Of a stretch of 64,000 nucleotides of DNA, positions 31,101 through 39,616 are shown piece after piece. The stretch covers positions 1-64,000 of the forward strand of contig NZ_ATNM01000116.1 in the NCBI RefSeq assembly GCF_000427295.1. Reading direction: 5' to 3'. The notes beneath the pieces are model-generated. The model was not told where the DNA came from. It ran no database searches and saw nothing but the letters and a program-made list of their open reading frames with translations. The stretch's first letter is position 1. Each line of letters starts with the position of its first letter. The position numbers and the translations under genes were made by a program. Origin of the DNA: Cyclobacterium qasimii M12-11B (GTDB taxonomy: Bacteria; Bacteroidota; Bacteroidia; Cytophagales; Cyclobacteriaceae).

Positions 31101-31288
31101 TTACCAGCAGATTGGGTGTTTCAAAAGCAAGGTTTTACGTGACCGGACAAAATGTATTTGTCCTTACGGGTTATTCGGGAATGGATCCTGAACTTGGATA
31201 TACAGACGGGAACCTACAGTTAAATGTAGATTATGCACAATATCCTCAATCCAGAAGCTGGACCATTGGTACAACAATAACTTTCTAA
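28190..31288 (+). CDS. SusC/RagA-family TonB-dependent outer-membrane transporter
   Basis: Outer-membrane glycan importer. I place the start at ATG 28190 (MKKTIPKRNSHQG), which gives a normal signal peptide. The frame stays open to a GTG at 28148, but that would add 14 residues before the basic n-region. Then follow a carboxypeptidase-regulatory-like domain (GTSQGTVSDIDGNF), the SusC signature EVLVVGYGTQEKRD, a plug with ILKDASASAIYGTRAANGV, and a barrel ending in IGTTITF. It has about 1032 residues and no STN domain. It is followed 8 nt later by its SusD. Confidence 0.94.
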   Translation: MKKTIPKRNSHQGLWLVVQLFVFMLLVQPLLALPTVPENFRMAAIKGSVVDETGEPLPGATITIEGTSQGTVSDIDGNFTIEVPENGALVVSFIGYQTQVVSIGNESVLNIQMIQEESSLNEVLVVGYGTQEKRDVTGAVSSIKGDNLQNLPVSGAAQALQGRAAGVNVVRNGGAPGNQGSIRIRGTGTLNNADPLIIIDGVPGGSLNDVNPNNIESVEILKDASASAIYGTRAANGVVIVTTKRGDFNQPLKVELNGYLGVSNAIKTIDVLDAPTLATLKRERYTNDGLAINSIWEDPSYQTQMTNWQEELLGQGTTQNVDLTLSGGNNNSSFMIAGGYFKEEGMITNSDFRRLSFRINSDHKLSDKFKIGQNLQLVSINQRSPNTLSAQTGVLWSAIRFHPGLPVMYPDGSYSSSQVSGEFGDINNPIFTQDTQDNNSTTHKILGNLNAEYEVLEGLKFRVNFGLDGYISDGYNFNIIVNDQIRTSSMNSLSRSYNEYYSVLAEYFLSYDKVFNELHKVNFVGGYTTQTFNSDYFSASKRDFLDESFDQRFLSVGQTLNGIDGGKSYDALASYFGRATYNYDERYLVTATFRSDGSSKFAPGNRWGYFPAFSLGWRISEEDFFQNVGFISNMKLTGGWGSLGNQNVNGLQYLALISSGRRYSFGGNQTVGAAQTRVPNLGITWETAQMTNIGLDLGFLDNRLLANFNYFIKDTKDMLIAPPTIGSIGTAQIPNQNLGELRNKGLEVEVLFRESQGKLTYTVSGNASFIQNEVTKLVDGNFIGSRLYGRSSQELSRTYQGAPIASFYGWRADGLYQTAEEIQNDSNIANDPRKTSGLIQPGDVKFLDLNDDGLIDEEDREIIGNPHPKVVYGLNTQLGYGNFDFSLFFLGNAGFDIYNADRMQGIDPTYPFNMYAETINRWNGEGTSNEIPRMTTKRDNLNHRTSDLFLEKGDFLRLKNVVLGYTLPAALTSRLGVSKARFYVTGQNVFVLTGYSGMDPELGYTDGNLQLNVDYAQYPQSRSWTIGTTITF

Positions 31289-31296
31289 TTAAGCGT

Positions 31297-32730
31297 ATGA
31301 AAAATTCAATTCAACTTCTTTTGTTGTTAGTAATAATTACTGCAGCATGTGATGATAATATACTGGAGACTACTCCTTATGGACAATCCACCTCTTCGCA
31401 ATTTTGGAGAAATGGGGAAGATGCAGTTGCAGCAGCAAATGCCATGTATGAGCCGCTTACCGTAGAAGATTTTTACGGGCATGCGGAACATACCTTTGAT
31501 ATCCCCTCTGATGATCAATTCAGAGCAGGAGATCATGCCGAAGACCAGGCCATTGAGTCTTTTACTTTTGATGCGGGCAACCCACAATTGTTCTATAGCT
31601 GGAGGCACAAATATGAGGTGATTTCAAGGGCCAATGCTGTTTTGATCAATGTACCTGATATCACAATGGACCAAACCCTCAAGGATAGAACTTTGGGTGA
31701 GGCCTATTTTCTTAGAGGTTTTATGTACTGGAGATTTGCAGTTATCTATGGTGCTGTACCTTTAATACTTGAAGAGGATGTCTTGGCGAGTAATTACAAC
31801 AAAGCCAGGGCCTCTTTGGAAGAAACCTACGCACAGATTGAGTCGGACCTTTTGAAGGCGGCTGAACTTCTTCCGGTTTCCCATGGTGCAGATGATTTGG
31901 GAAGGCCACATAAAGGTGCGGCCAATGGACTTTTGGCCAAGATGTACCTTTACAAAGAAGAATTTGATAAAACAATTACTTATGGTCAAATGGTTTTAGA
32001 CGGCCCTTACCCCTTGGCGGATAATTTTCAAGATAATTTTCAGGTTGAAACGCAAAATAATCCTGAAGTATTGTTTTCTATTCAAAGCCTACAAGGCTGG
32101 CGGGACAATACCCATATTATATATACTACGCCAAGATCTTGGGGCGGGTGGGACTTCCATGAACCGGTTCAGGACCTGATAGAGGAATTTGAAGAAGGTG
32201 ATCCAAGACTTGATTACACCGTTTACAAGCCAGGGGATATGGTGGACCTTGGTGGAGACAATGGCATCACGGAATATACCGCAGATCTTTCTTCTACAGG
32301 CTATCATTTCAGAAAATACTCCTCATGGAACCCTACAGGAGGACTGAATATGAGTCATAACAATCCAATAATACGGACAGCAGATGTTTTACTATTGGTG
32401 GCTGAAGCCAAAGTTAGGTCAGGTCAAAATGGAGATGCTGAAATCAATGAAGTACGTCAGAGAGCTGGTAGAAGCCTTTTGTCCAATGCAACAATGGAAG
32501 AAATTATTCATGAGCGAAGAGTAGAACTGGCAGGAGAAAACCAAAGACATCAAGATCTTATCCGTTGGGACAAAGCCAATTTGGTAGACATTGTGGCTTT
32601 GTATAAAAAAGATTTAGGTCCATTGAAGCCGCCAAGAAATTTTGTACGGCCAAAACACTATCTTTTTGCAATTCCTCAAAGAGAAATTGACTTAAGTAAT
32701 GGTGTGTTGACTCAAAATCCTGAATATTAA
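31297..32730 (+). CDS. SusD/RagB-family glycan-binding lipoprotein
   Basis: Surface lipoprotein partner of the preceding SusC; Cys18 (ITAAC) is the acylation site. The 477 residues show the SusD pattern: ETTPYGQSTSSQFW near the N-terminus, GEAYFLRGFMYWRFAVIYG, GRPHKGAANGLLAKMYL, and the C-terminal IIHERRVELAGENQRHQDLIRW with a final LTQNPEY. Its stop codon overlaps the next start by one base, indicating translational coupling. Confidence 0.95.
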   Translation: MKNSIQLLLLLVIITAACDDNILETTPYGQSTSSQFWRNGEDAVAAANAMYEPLTVEDFYGHAEHTFDIPSDDQFRAGDHAEDQAIESFTFDAGNPQLFYSWRHKYEVISRANAVLINVPDITMDQTLKDRTLGEAYFLRGFMYWRFAVIYGAVPLILEEDVLASNYNKARASLEETYAQIESDLLKAAELLPVSHGADDLGRPHKGAANGLLAKMYLYKEEFDKTITYGQMVLDGPYPLADNFQDNFQVETQNNPEVLFSIQSLQGWRDNTHIIYTTPRSWGGWDFHEPVQDLIEEFEEGDPRLDYTVYKPGDMVDLGGDNGITEYTADLSSTGYHFRKYSSWNPTGGLNMSHNNPIIRTADVLLLVAEAKVRSGQNGDAEINEVRQRAGRSLLSNATMEEIIHERRVELAGENQRHQDLIRWDKANLVDIVALYKKDLGPLKPPRNFVRPKHYLFAIPQREIDLSNGVLTQNPEY

Positions 32731-33131
32731 TGTTAAAATCAAGATTGATCTTTGGATTTATTCTTTGTTTATTTTTTTCCTGTAAATCAGGAAACGAGCA
32801 AAAAATCATTGGTGAATGGAAATTAGATTCTGCCTATTACCATTACAACCAATTTGATTTTTCTAGTGAGGGATGGCATCAAGAAGAAATCTATAAGTTT
32901 TTACCCTCTGGTGAGGCAATCACCAGTGCGGTAAACGCTTCAGTAAGTAATAAATATTCAATTAAAGACAATCGCCTCAATTATTTTGACGCGAATGGTG
33001 GGCTGGTTAATGTCTATGAAATCTTATCGATTAATGCTGAAAATATGGTGTTAAGAATGGAGAAAAAGCCTCTTTTTAAAGGGGCAAACCAAAATCGTTT
33101 TGAAATCAGGTACTTTTCCAAGGTAAATTAA
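32730..33131 (+). CDS. Small lipocalin-like lipoprotein
   Basis: A 133-residue protein with a lipoprotein signal (LFFSC, Cys18). The mature part begins IIGEWKLDSAYYHY and continues as alternating beta-strands, resembling the lipocalin-like domains found in Bacteroidota (GxW near the start). Function unknown; it may be an accessory surface glycan-binding or assembly factor for the SusC/SusD pair. The ATG shares its A with the TAA stop of susD, so it belongs to that operon. Confidence 0.75.
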   Translation: MLKSRLIFGFILCLFFSCKSGNEQKIIGEWKLDSAYYHYNQFDFSSEGWHQEEIYKFLPSGEAITSAVNASVSNKYSIKDNRLNYFDANGGLVNVYEILSINAENMVLRMEKKPLFKGANQNRFEIRYFSKVN

Positions 33132-33247
33132 ACCCAGATTATGTCTTTTGCATTATCCAGGTTTAGCCGATTTTATATGGATGGCTATCCAGACATTTCT
33201 CATGAATTATTTTCACCAGGTAAAGCATGGCTAATGCTCTTTTAAAA

Positions 33248-36200
33248 TTATAAATGGTGCTCCTTAATTGGAGTGCCATTTATATCATAATAGACTACTT
33301 TTTCAAGATCCTTCTCAGGGAAAATAAGATTGGAATGTTGACTAAGGTAGCCTGAACCATTGTAAAATTCCTTTACTCTTGATTTGCCATTCTTAAAATG
33401 CATTTTGGCATAGACCGCTCCAGTAACATCTGGGAGAGGGGCACTTCCAAACGGGTAGCCAGGGATTTTCACCCATTGAGCGGGTTGATTGTTCTTAGCC
33501 ACCAAATACATTAACTCCTTTTCTGAGCCAATGTAAATGGGTACAATGCCTCTTACATCCCCACTCAGCCAAGGCAGGTCCTTCTTTATGTGAATTTTTT
33601 CATCAGCGGAATATTCCAACCTTAATCCGTAAGACGCATCATAATGCCCTGTGATGACCTCAGATGAGTGAAAATTGCCTACCAATAAAATTTCCATTAA
33701 ACCATTTCCATCAAAATCGCCTGTTTCAATCCCAAAAACCGGTGACAGCTGCGCCAAATTTGGTAAAGGAATTCTTTCAAAGCCTTTCTCCCCTTTATTA
33801 ATCAATAGGATAGAAGAAAACGTTGATGCTTCAAAGGAATTTTTTGTGCTATCAAGAAATGCCTGTCCCAGAAGTGAAGGGAGGGTGGCCTCAGCATAAC
33901 TTCGGAAACTGGAAAATTTCTTTTTTAACTGTGGAATTTGTTGGAATAAATCATCACGGGGATGCACCGGATACCTTTTGCCATCTTCTACATAAGAAAT
34001 AATAGATTCCATATATCCATTGTTGTCAATATCTCCCCAATGGATCTGTAGCGGGTTTTCAGTAGTTGTTTTATACCTGCTGTTCAATCCAAGATTGCCA
34101 ACAATATAATCGGTTAGCCCATCCTGGTTGATGTCCGCGCCTGTGATACTGTTCCACCATCCTGAGCTTCCTTCTAAACCCGGTAGCTCTTTCTTTAAAA
34201 CCAATTGCCCTTGCTGATTTTCAAATAGTGTAATTTCCATCCATTCCCCTACAACAATCAAATCCATCCAGTTGTCCTGATTGTAGTCAGTCCAAATGGC
34301 TGAGGTAACCATACCAATGTGTTGCAAACCGGGAACTATCGAATTGGATACTTCAGTAAAAACACCCTTGTCGTTTATTAGAAATTGGGAGGTTCCGGGC
34401 AATGGATAGCTATTTGGAGTCAATCGTCCCCCTACAAACAGGTCCATGTCACCGTCTTTATCAAAATCCGCAGCTGTCACAATAGATCCACTCGCAAAAA
34501 TCTTGGGCAAAGCATTGGATGCTAGATCATATTTTCCCTGACCGTTATTTAAGAAAAGTCTGTCTTTGTAATGTAATGACCCTTCTTCAAATTCATTGCC
34601 TCCTGATACTATATATAGGTCCAAATCTCCATCGGAATCTGAATCAAAAAACAGGGACCCCATGTCCTCATATTGTTCATTTTCACCCGGTAGGGAAAGG
34701 CTGTCAAATCCTTTATTTTCCCTTTGGGAATACAAGATTCCAGACTGGCCAAAGGCCCCTCCAATATAGAAATCTTCCAACTTATCTCCATTAACGTCGG
34801 CTACTGCGAGGCCTGGCCCCAATTGCGAATGCTTATGTGGCAATAAAGGTTGCAGGTTGAAATCAGCATAATACTGCTCTTTATGCGTGAAGAGGGGAAG
34901 GGGATTACTTAGGGGCTTGACTGTTCCAGCAAATGAATCACTGGCTTTGTTTTTTTCGCTTTTATAGGAGTTGTTTTGGTAAGTTAAGTTGAGTACCTGG
35001 TTGGAAGGAATAGCCAATAATTTATCTTGTTGACCATCCGGCCATTGGATCAAAAGTGAGTCGATTGTAAGGTTTTGACCCAAACCGAAATGAATGGTTT
35101 CACTAACAGAAGACTGGTAGCCTCTTGTGAGGAAGTGCTCATAGTACTGAGTTTGTCCCTTGGCATATAACTTTATTTTGGTGCCTAAAGCCTGCAGGTT
35201 ACCTTCTTTGCCTGTAAGTTTGATTTTTAAGAAGTTGTTTTCAACGTTCTTTTGACCATTGTTTTTGTAAACGGTGGCTTTACTGTAGGTATTATTGATC
35301 ACAAGATCCAGCTGCCCATCATTGTTTAGATCTGAATAGACCATGCCACTCGAGTATCCTGGCAGATCAAAACCCCAGTCTATAGACACATCTTTAAAAG
35401 TGAGGTCTTGATTGTTTTGAAACATAAAATTCGAAAGGTGGGCACCCTTCAGTTCTTTTAGTTTTTCAAATTTCTCCCTGCTATTAAGTTGGTGAAAGTT
35501 TGATCTGTAATCCACAAAATCTCTATTCGTAATGTCTCGGGGATATCCATTGGTAATGAATAAATCTTTCCAACCATCATTGTCCCAATCTCCCCATAAT
35601 GGTGCCCAACTCCAATCTGTTGCTGCCATGCCTGCCAAGAAACTGATTTCAGAGAATTGTGGCAGGGAATCATGGTTTAAACCACGATTAAGCTGTAGCG
35701 TGTTCCGCATGTATTGTGGATCGTAGCCACTTTTTATTTCAGAAGTAAAACGGTCATGTCCCGTTTTTCCAAACATCAGTTTTTGCCGGTGATTTTTATG
35801 CGGCAGCATATCTACTTCTATAATATCCAACTTTGCATCATTGTTAAAATCGGCAATATCATTTCCCATGGCAGAATAACTGGTGTGTTGGAATACTTTC
35901 TCTGCCACATTTATAAAGGTGCCATCCTGTTGATTCAGGTATAAAATATCATTGGACAAGTAATCATTGCTTACAAATATGTCCGGCCAATTGTCTCCAT
36001 TTATGTCCGCAATAGCCAAGCCCAAACCATAACCCTCAATGGTAATTCCACTTAAATCTGAAACGTCAGTAAATGTTTGGTCGCCGTTGTTTTTGTAAAG
36101 CTTGTCGGTATTCAGCATTTCCCCGTTGATTCTTTTAGGGCGGATGATATTGGGGCCGGTCTCGTCTGTCATGTTATTCATCAGATACATGTCCAGGTCC

Positions 36201-36751
36201 CCATCCCTATCGTAATCAAAAAAGGCAGCTTGGGTACTAAATCCTGTGTCATCCAGACCGAAATCGGCTGCTTTTTCTTCGAATTTAAAGTCACCTAAAT
36301 TGATGTACAATTCATTCTTTCTTTTTATAGCACCGTAAGGTCCTGAAAAACAAAGGTAAATATCCCTTAATCCGTCTTGATTAATGTCAACTATAGATAC
36401 ACCTGTGGCCCATTTTCCAACTGTAGAAATACCTGAATTTTCCGTTTTATTGTCAAATGAAAAATCTCCTTTATTGGCATAAATTTCACAATTCCCCATA
36501 TTGGAGGTGAACACGAGATCATCCAGTCCATCGTTGTCTAAATCCACAGCAGCTACACCGGCCCCATTGTAAAAATATTCATAGGTCAGAATATTAAAAA
36601 ACTCGTCCTCTATAAGTGTGTTTTCAAACTCAATTCCCGTTTGTGATGAGGGTAAAAGGAAGAACCCTTTGTTTTCCTGGCAGGAAATAAAAAGCAAAAA
36701 AACAATAGCCAAATATTTGGTTTTATAAGAAATGGGGACTTTTTCATTCAA
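33248..36751 (-). CDS. Large VCBS/FG-GAP repeat lipoprotein with ASPIC/UnbV domain
   Basis: A 1167-residue exported protein with a lipobox (FISC, Cys24). The first half holds at least seven calcium-binding DxDxDG-type FG-GAP/VCBS repeats (DLDNDGLDDL, DINQDGLRDI, DYDRDGDLDM, DWDNDGWKDL and others), forming a beta-propeller. The ASPIC/UnbV region follows (GYQSSVSETIHFGLG, IQWPDGQQDK), then a second propeller half with about seven more repeats. Such CRTAC1-like proteins are common near SusC/SusD loci and may bind or present glycans; the role is not established. It is transcribed towards the third susC operon and divergently from the sorbosone-dehydrogenase-like gene. Confidence 0.9.
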   Translation of the reverse strand: MNEKVPISYKTKYLAIVFLLFISCQENKGFFLLPSSQTGIEFENTLIEDEFFNILTYEYFYNGAGVAAVDLDNDGLDDLVFTSNMGNCEIYANKGDFSFDNKTENSGISTVGKWATGVSIVDINQDGLRDIYLCFSGPYGAIKRKNELYINLGDFKFEEKAADFGLDDTGFSTQAAFFDYDRDGDLDMYLMNNMTDETGPNIIRPKRINGEMLNTDKLYKNNGDQTFTDVSDLSGITIEGYGLGLAIADINGDNWPDIFVSNDYLSNDILYLNQQDGTFINVAEKVFQHTSYSAMGNDIADFNNDAKLDIIEVDMLPHKNHRQKLMFGKTGHDRFTSEIKSGYDPQYMRNTLQLNRGLNHDSLPQFSEISFLAGMAATDWSWAPLWGDWDNDGWKDLFITNGYPRDITNRDFVDYRSNFHQLNSREKFEKLKELKGAHLSNFMFQNNQDLTFKDVSIDWGFDLPGYSSGMVYSDLNNDGQLDLVINNTYSKATVYKNNGQKNVENNFLKIKLTGKEGNLQALGTKIKLYAKGQTQYYEHFLTRGYQSSVSETIHFGLGQNLTIDSLLIQWPDGQQDKLLAIPSNQVLNLTYQNNSYKSEKNKASDSFAGTVKPLSNPLPLFTHKEQYYADFNLQPLLPHKHSQLGPGLAVADVNGDKLEDFYIGGAFGQSGILYSQRENKGFDSLSLPGENEQYEDMGSLFFDSDSDGDLDLYIVSGGNEFEEGSLHYKDRLFLNNGQGKYDLASNALPKIFASGSIVTAADFDKDGDMDLFVGGRLTPNSYPLPGTSQFLINDKGVFTEVSNSIVPGLQHIGMVTSAIWTDYNQDNWMDLIVVGEWMEITLFENQQGQLVLKKELPGLEGSSGWWNSITGADINQDGLTDYIVGNLGLNSRYKTTTENPLQIHWGDIDNNGYMESIISYVEDGKRYPVHPRDDLFQQIPQLKKKFSSFRSYAEATLPSLLGQAFLDSTKNSFEASTFSSILLINKGEKGFERIPLPNLAQLSPVFGIETGDFDGNGLMEILLVGNFHSSEVITGHYDASYGLRLEYSADEKIHIKKDLPWLSGDVRGIVPIYIGSEKELMYLVAKNNQPAQWVKIPGYPFGSAPLPDVTGAVYAKMHFKNGKSRVKEFYNGSGYLSQHSNLIFPEKDLEKVVYYDINGTPIKEHHL

Positions 36752-36867
36752 ATTAATATTTGCTCAATGCCTCTTAATTGCCAGCAATATAGCGTTTTTG
36801 AGTGGTCTAAATATTGACTATCTAGGTTTTATTTGGGCATTTATTCATCGAAATATAAGGTACAATA

Positions 36868-36899
36868 TTTGTGGCTATTAATGCATAGCGGTATATTTG
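36868..36899 (+). promoter_or_regulatory. Bacteroidota-type promoter of the sorbosone-dehydrogenase-like gene
   Basis: A -33 box TTTG (36868-36871) and a -7 box TATATTTG (36892-36899) separated by 20 nt match the Bacteroidota housekeeping consensus TTTG-N19-21-TAnnTTTG. Transcription should begin near 36906, about 25 nt before the ATG. Confidence 0.75.
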
Positions 36900-36930
36900 A
36901 ACTTTAACCACCTTAAAACCATAATTAAAC

Positions 36931-38256
36931 ATGAAATATTTAAAATTAAACTTACTTTCAGCAGCCTTTGTTTGTGGCGGTTTGCTTTCAGGATGTAGTA
37001 GTCCGACAGAAACAGCTACAGATGACCCTTACTTTACGGCAGATGAAGACCAGGGTGGATTGACTCTAGGTGATGGATTTCAGTCTTATGTAATTGCTGA
37101 GGACCTGGGAAGAGCAAGGCATTTGGCTGTTAGGGAAAACGGCGACATTTATGTAAACCTCAGAGAAGCAAATGATCAGGGTGGAATTGCTGCACTCAGA
37201 GATACTGATGGAGATGGTAGGGCAGATGAGATTGAGTATTTCAGTGACTTTGGAGGTACAGGAATGGCTTTCTATGATGGCAATCTTTATGCGTCCAATG
37301 ACAGTACTATATTCAGGTATTCCTTTGTTGGAGACAATTTATTACCTGAAAATGCCGAGGCTCCAGACACCATTGTTTCTGGTTTGCCTGTACAAACTGC
37401 TCATGCAGCCAAATCCTTCACTTTTGATGACAAAGGATACCTCTATGTGAATGTTGGTGCTCCCTCTAACGCTTGTCAGGAACAAGACAGGACGAGGGAC
37501 TCACCCGCCATGGATCCATGTCCACTTCTAGAAAGACATGGTGGCGTTTGGCGTTTTGACGCTTCAAAAGTCGGCCAAACGCAATTGGAAGACGGACATA
37601 GATTTTCTACAGGCATACGAAACGCTGTTGCATTACAATTCAATCCACTTGATGGACATGTGTATGCAGTTCAACATGGTAGAGACATGCTGAATGGATT
37701 ATTTCCAGACATGTATACCGTCGAAGAAAGTGTTGAACAGCCAGCAGAGGAAATGTTTAGACTTAGCGATGGTGCTGATTTTGGTTGGCCATATTGCTAT
37801 TTTGATGCAGCGCAAAATAAGCGTGTGACCTCCCCTGAATACGGTGGAGACAAACAAAGTACCGACAGGTGTGAAGGAACTGAAGGGCCAATTGCTACTT
37901 TTCCTGCACATATGGCTCCTAATGACCTGTTGTTTTATACAGGGGATCAATTTCCTGAAAGCTATAAAGGTGCAGCATTAATTGCTTTTCATGGATCATG
38001 GAACAGGGCTCCTTTGGGACAAAAAGGATACTTTGTGGCCATTCAACCTTTTGAAAACGGAGATCCTGCAGGTGAATATCAAAACCTGGCCGAAGGCTTT
38101 GCAGGTGTAGAAACTATAGAAGCACCAAGCGATGCCAAACACAGACCAACAGGCCTGGCAATGGCACCTGATGGTACTGTAATTGTGTCAGACTCTGTAA
38201 CAGGCAAAATCTGGCGAGTATATTACAAAGAAGACAAAACCATGGCTTTAAAATAG
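36931..38256 (+). CDS. PQQ-type glucose/sorbosone dehydrogenase-like lipoprotein
   Basis: Probable periplasmic sugar or aldose dehydrogenase of the glucose/sorbosone dehydrogenase beta-propeller family (PQQ as expected cofactor). The 441 residues have a lipobox (LLSGC, Cys22). Propeller blades include RHLAVRENGDIYVNL, AHAAKSFTFDDKGYLYVNVG (His158 region, a likely active-site His), TGIRNAVALQFNPLDGHVYAVQHGRD and RPTGLAMAPDGTVIVSD. A strong promoter precedes it and a strong terminator follows it, so it is a single-gene unit. A cytochrome c domain protein encoded 1.4 kb downstream could accept its electrons. Actual substrate and PQQ binding are untested. Confidence 0.87.
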   Translation: MKYLKLNLLSAAFVCGGLLSGCSSPTETATDDPYFTADEDQGGLTLGDGFQSYVIAEDLGRARHLAVRENGDIYVNLREANDQGGIAALRDTDGDGRADEIEYFSDFGGTGMAFYDGNLYASNDSTIFRYSFVGDNLLPENAEAPDTIVSGLPVQTAHAAKSFTFDDKGYLYVNVGAPSNACQEQDRTRDSPAMDPCPLLERHGGVWRFDASKVGQTQLEDGHRFSTGIRNAVALQFNPLDGHVYAVQHGRDMLNGLFPDMYTVEESVEQPAEEMFRLSDGADFGWPYCYFDAAQNKRVTSPEYGGDKQSTDRCEGTEGPIATFPAHMAPNDLLFYTGDQFPESYKGAALIAFHGSWNRAPLGQKGYFVAIQPFENGDPAGEYQNLAEGFAGVETIEAPSDAKHRPTGLAMAPDGTVIVSDSVTGKIWRVYYKEDKTMALK

Positions 38257-38284
38257 GTTGCTGTCTAATTTGAAGAAAAAATTC

Positions 38285-38321
38285 AAAAAGGGGAAGTGTT
38301 TCCAAACACTTCCCCTTTTTT
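38285..38321. terminator. Strong intrinsic terminator
   Basis: Perfect 17-bp inverted repeat (38285-38301 with 38304-38320) with A5 on the left and T6 (38316-38321) on the right, 28 bp after the dehydrogenase stop codon. Confidence 0.9.
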
Positions 38322-38350
38322 AATACCGTTCTCTTTAAAATTTACCAATC

Positions 38351-38408
38351 CGTCATTGCGAACCTTTTTTTTGGGCTTTTAAGGGAGGGAAAAGGTGTGG
38401 CAATCTCA
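38351..38408. repeat. Partial palindromic intergenic repeat
   Basis: CGTCATTGCGA near 38351 and GTGTGGCAATCTC near 38396 look like the two ends of a degraded Bacteroidota intergenic repeat of the same type as the fuller copy at 55321-55427. The middle is not conserved. Confidence 0.4.
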
Positions 38409-38512
38409 CTTTGCTAGTTTTCGGGTTTTATTGTCTGGCTTATGGATTTTTTATCCACTTCTTAAATCTATAAATTGGCCCAAGATTAGAATTGGGATTA
38501 ACAACGGTTAAA

Positions 38513-39322
38513 ATGACTATTAAATTTTATGCCCCGCTTTGGGGAAATACCCTGCCTTTTGAGAATTTTTGTGCAAATGTCAGTGAAGCGGGATACAACG
38601 GAGTGGAAATGGACCTCCCCTTGGAATATAAGCAAAGGGATGATTTGTTGGCGATTCTTAAAGACCATGGCCTGGAGTTAATTGGTCAGTATTTTCAATC
38701 TTTTGAGACCAATCCAAAAGCCAATTTAGATTCGTATGAAAGGTACCTTAACCATTTAATAGCTGCAGCACCAGTCCTAATCAATTGTCAAACAGGAAAG
38801 GATTATTTCGATTTCGAAGAAAATTTGCCTCTTTTCCAATTGGCCGATAGGCTTTCTAAAGAATCAGGCATCCCCATAACGCATGAAACACATCGTGGAA
38901 AGTGCTTGTACTCAGCACCTGTTGCCAAAAAGTATTTTGAAAACCTGCCTGAGTTACGCATCTGTTTGGATATTTCTCATTGGTGCAATGTACACGAGTC
39001 CTTACTAAAGGACCAGGAGGAGGTTGTTGACCTGGCCATTTCCAGAACAGACCATATCCACAGCAGGGTAGGGCATGCAGAAGGGCCACAGGTAAATGAT
39101 CCACGTGCTCCCGAATGGGAAGAAGCCTTGTCTGCCCATCTTAAATGGTGGGATAAGGTTGTGCAATTACACAAGGCCAACAACAGGGATTTAACCATCA
39201 ATACAGAGTTTGGTCCTTTTCCCTATATGCCAACACTTCCGTTTTCCGAAATGCCAATTGCCAACCAATGGGATATCAATGTTTATATGATGAATTTACT
39301 TAAAGACAGGTATAATAAATAA
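38513..39322 (+). CDS. Sugar phosphate isomerase/epimerase-like TIM-barrel protein
   Basis: Cytoplasmic enzyme of the xylose-isomerase-like (AP endonuclease 2) TIM-barrel superfamily, 269 residues from ATG 38513. An in-frame TTG at 38492 is possible but less likely. Probable metal ligands are in HETHRG, CLDISHW, DHIHSRVGHAEGP and TINTEFGP, the expected Glu, Asp, His and Glu positions. It lacks a signal peptide. Enzymes of this group isomerise or epimerise sugars and keto-sugars; the substrate is unknown. It lies between two periplasmic redox proteins. Confidence 0.85.
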   Translation: MTIKFYAPLWGNTLPFENFCANVSEAGYNGVEMDLPLEYKQRDDLLAILKDHGLELIGQYFQSFETNPKANLDSYERYLNHLIAAAPVLINCQTGKDYFDFEENLPLFQLADRLSKESGIPITHETHRGKCLYSAPVAKKYFENLPELRICLDISHWCNVHESLLKDQEEVVDLAISRTDHIHSRVGHAEGPQVNDPRAPEWEEALSAHLKWWDKVVQLHKANNRDLTINTEFGPFPYMPTLPFSEMPIANQWDINVYMMNLLKDRYNK

Positions 39323-39616
39323 CGGTTCTTTTACTTTATTCCAAGCACTAAAACCCATTCCTATTTAGTATCGGTAGATATTATTTTTTGTAATTAACAG
39401 TATTGGATGTAATTTCAAGGCTAGATAGCCAAGTGGGTCGGCCAGTTCAGTAAAAAAACTGAGATACAGAGGAATTCGAGTAGCTGGAATTGCACCCATT
39501 CCCGAGATTAAAGTGGCAGTGAAGAACTGATTTTATGATCTTTTTAGCAGATGCCTTAAACCCCAATAACCTAGATTTAATTTGAAAACCTATTAGTTAA
39601 ATTGCATAACTTAGAA

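Noticed and set aside
33222-33245. Short hairpin between convergent genes as a terminator
   Set aside because: Stem of only about 5 bp with few T residues; too weak to call.
39420-39520. tRNA-like short stems before the cytochrome-domain gene
   Set aside because: Only isolated 5-6 bp stems; no acceptor stem, T-loop consensus or anticodon arm could be placed.
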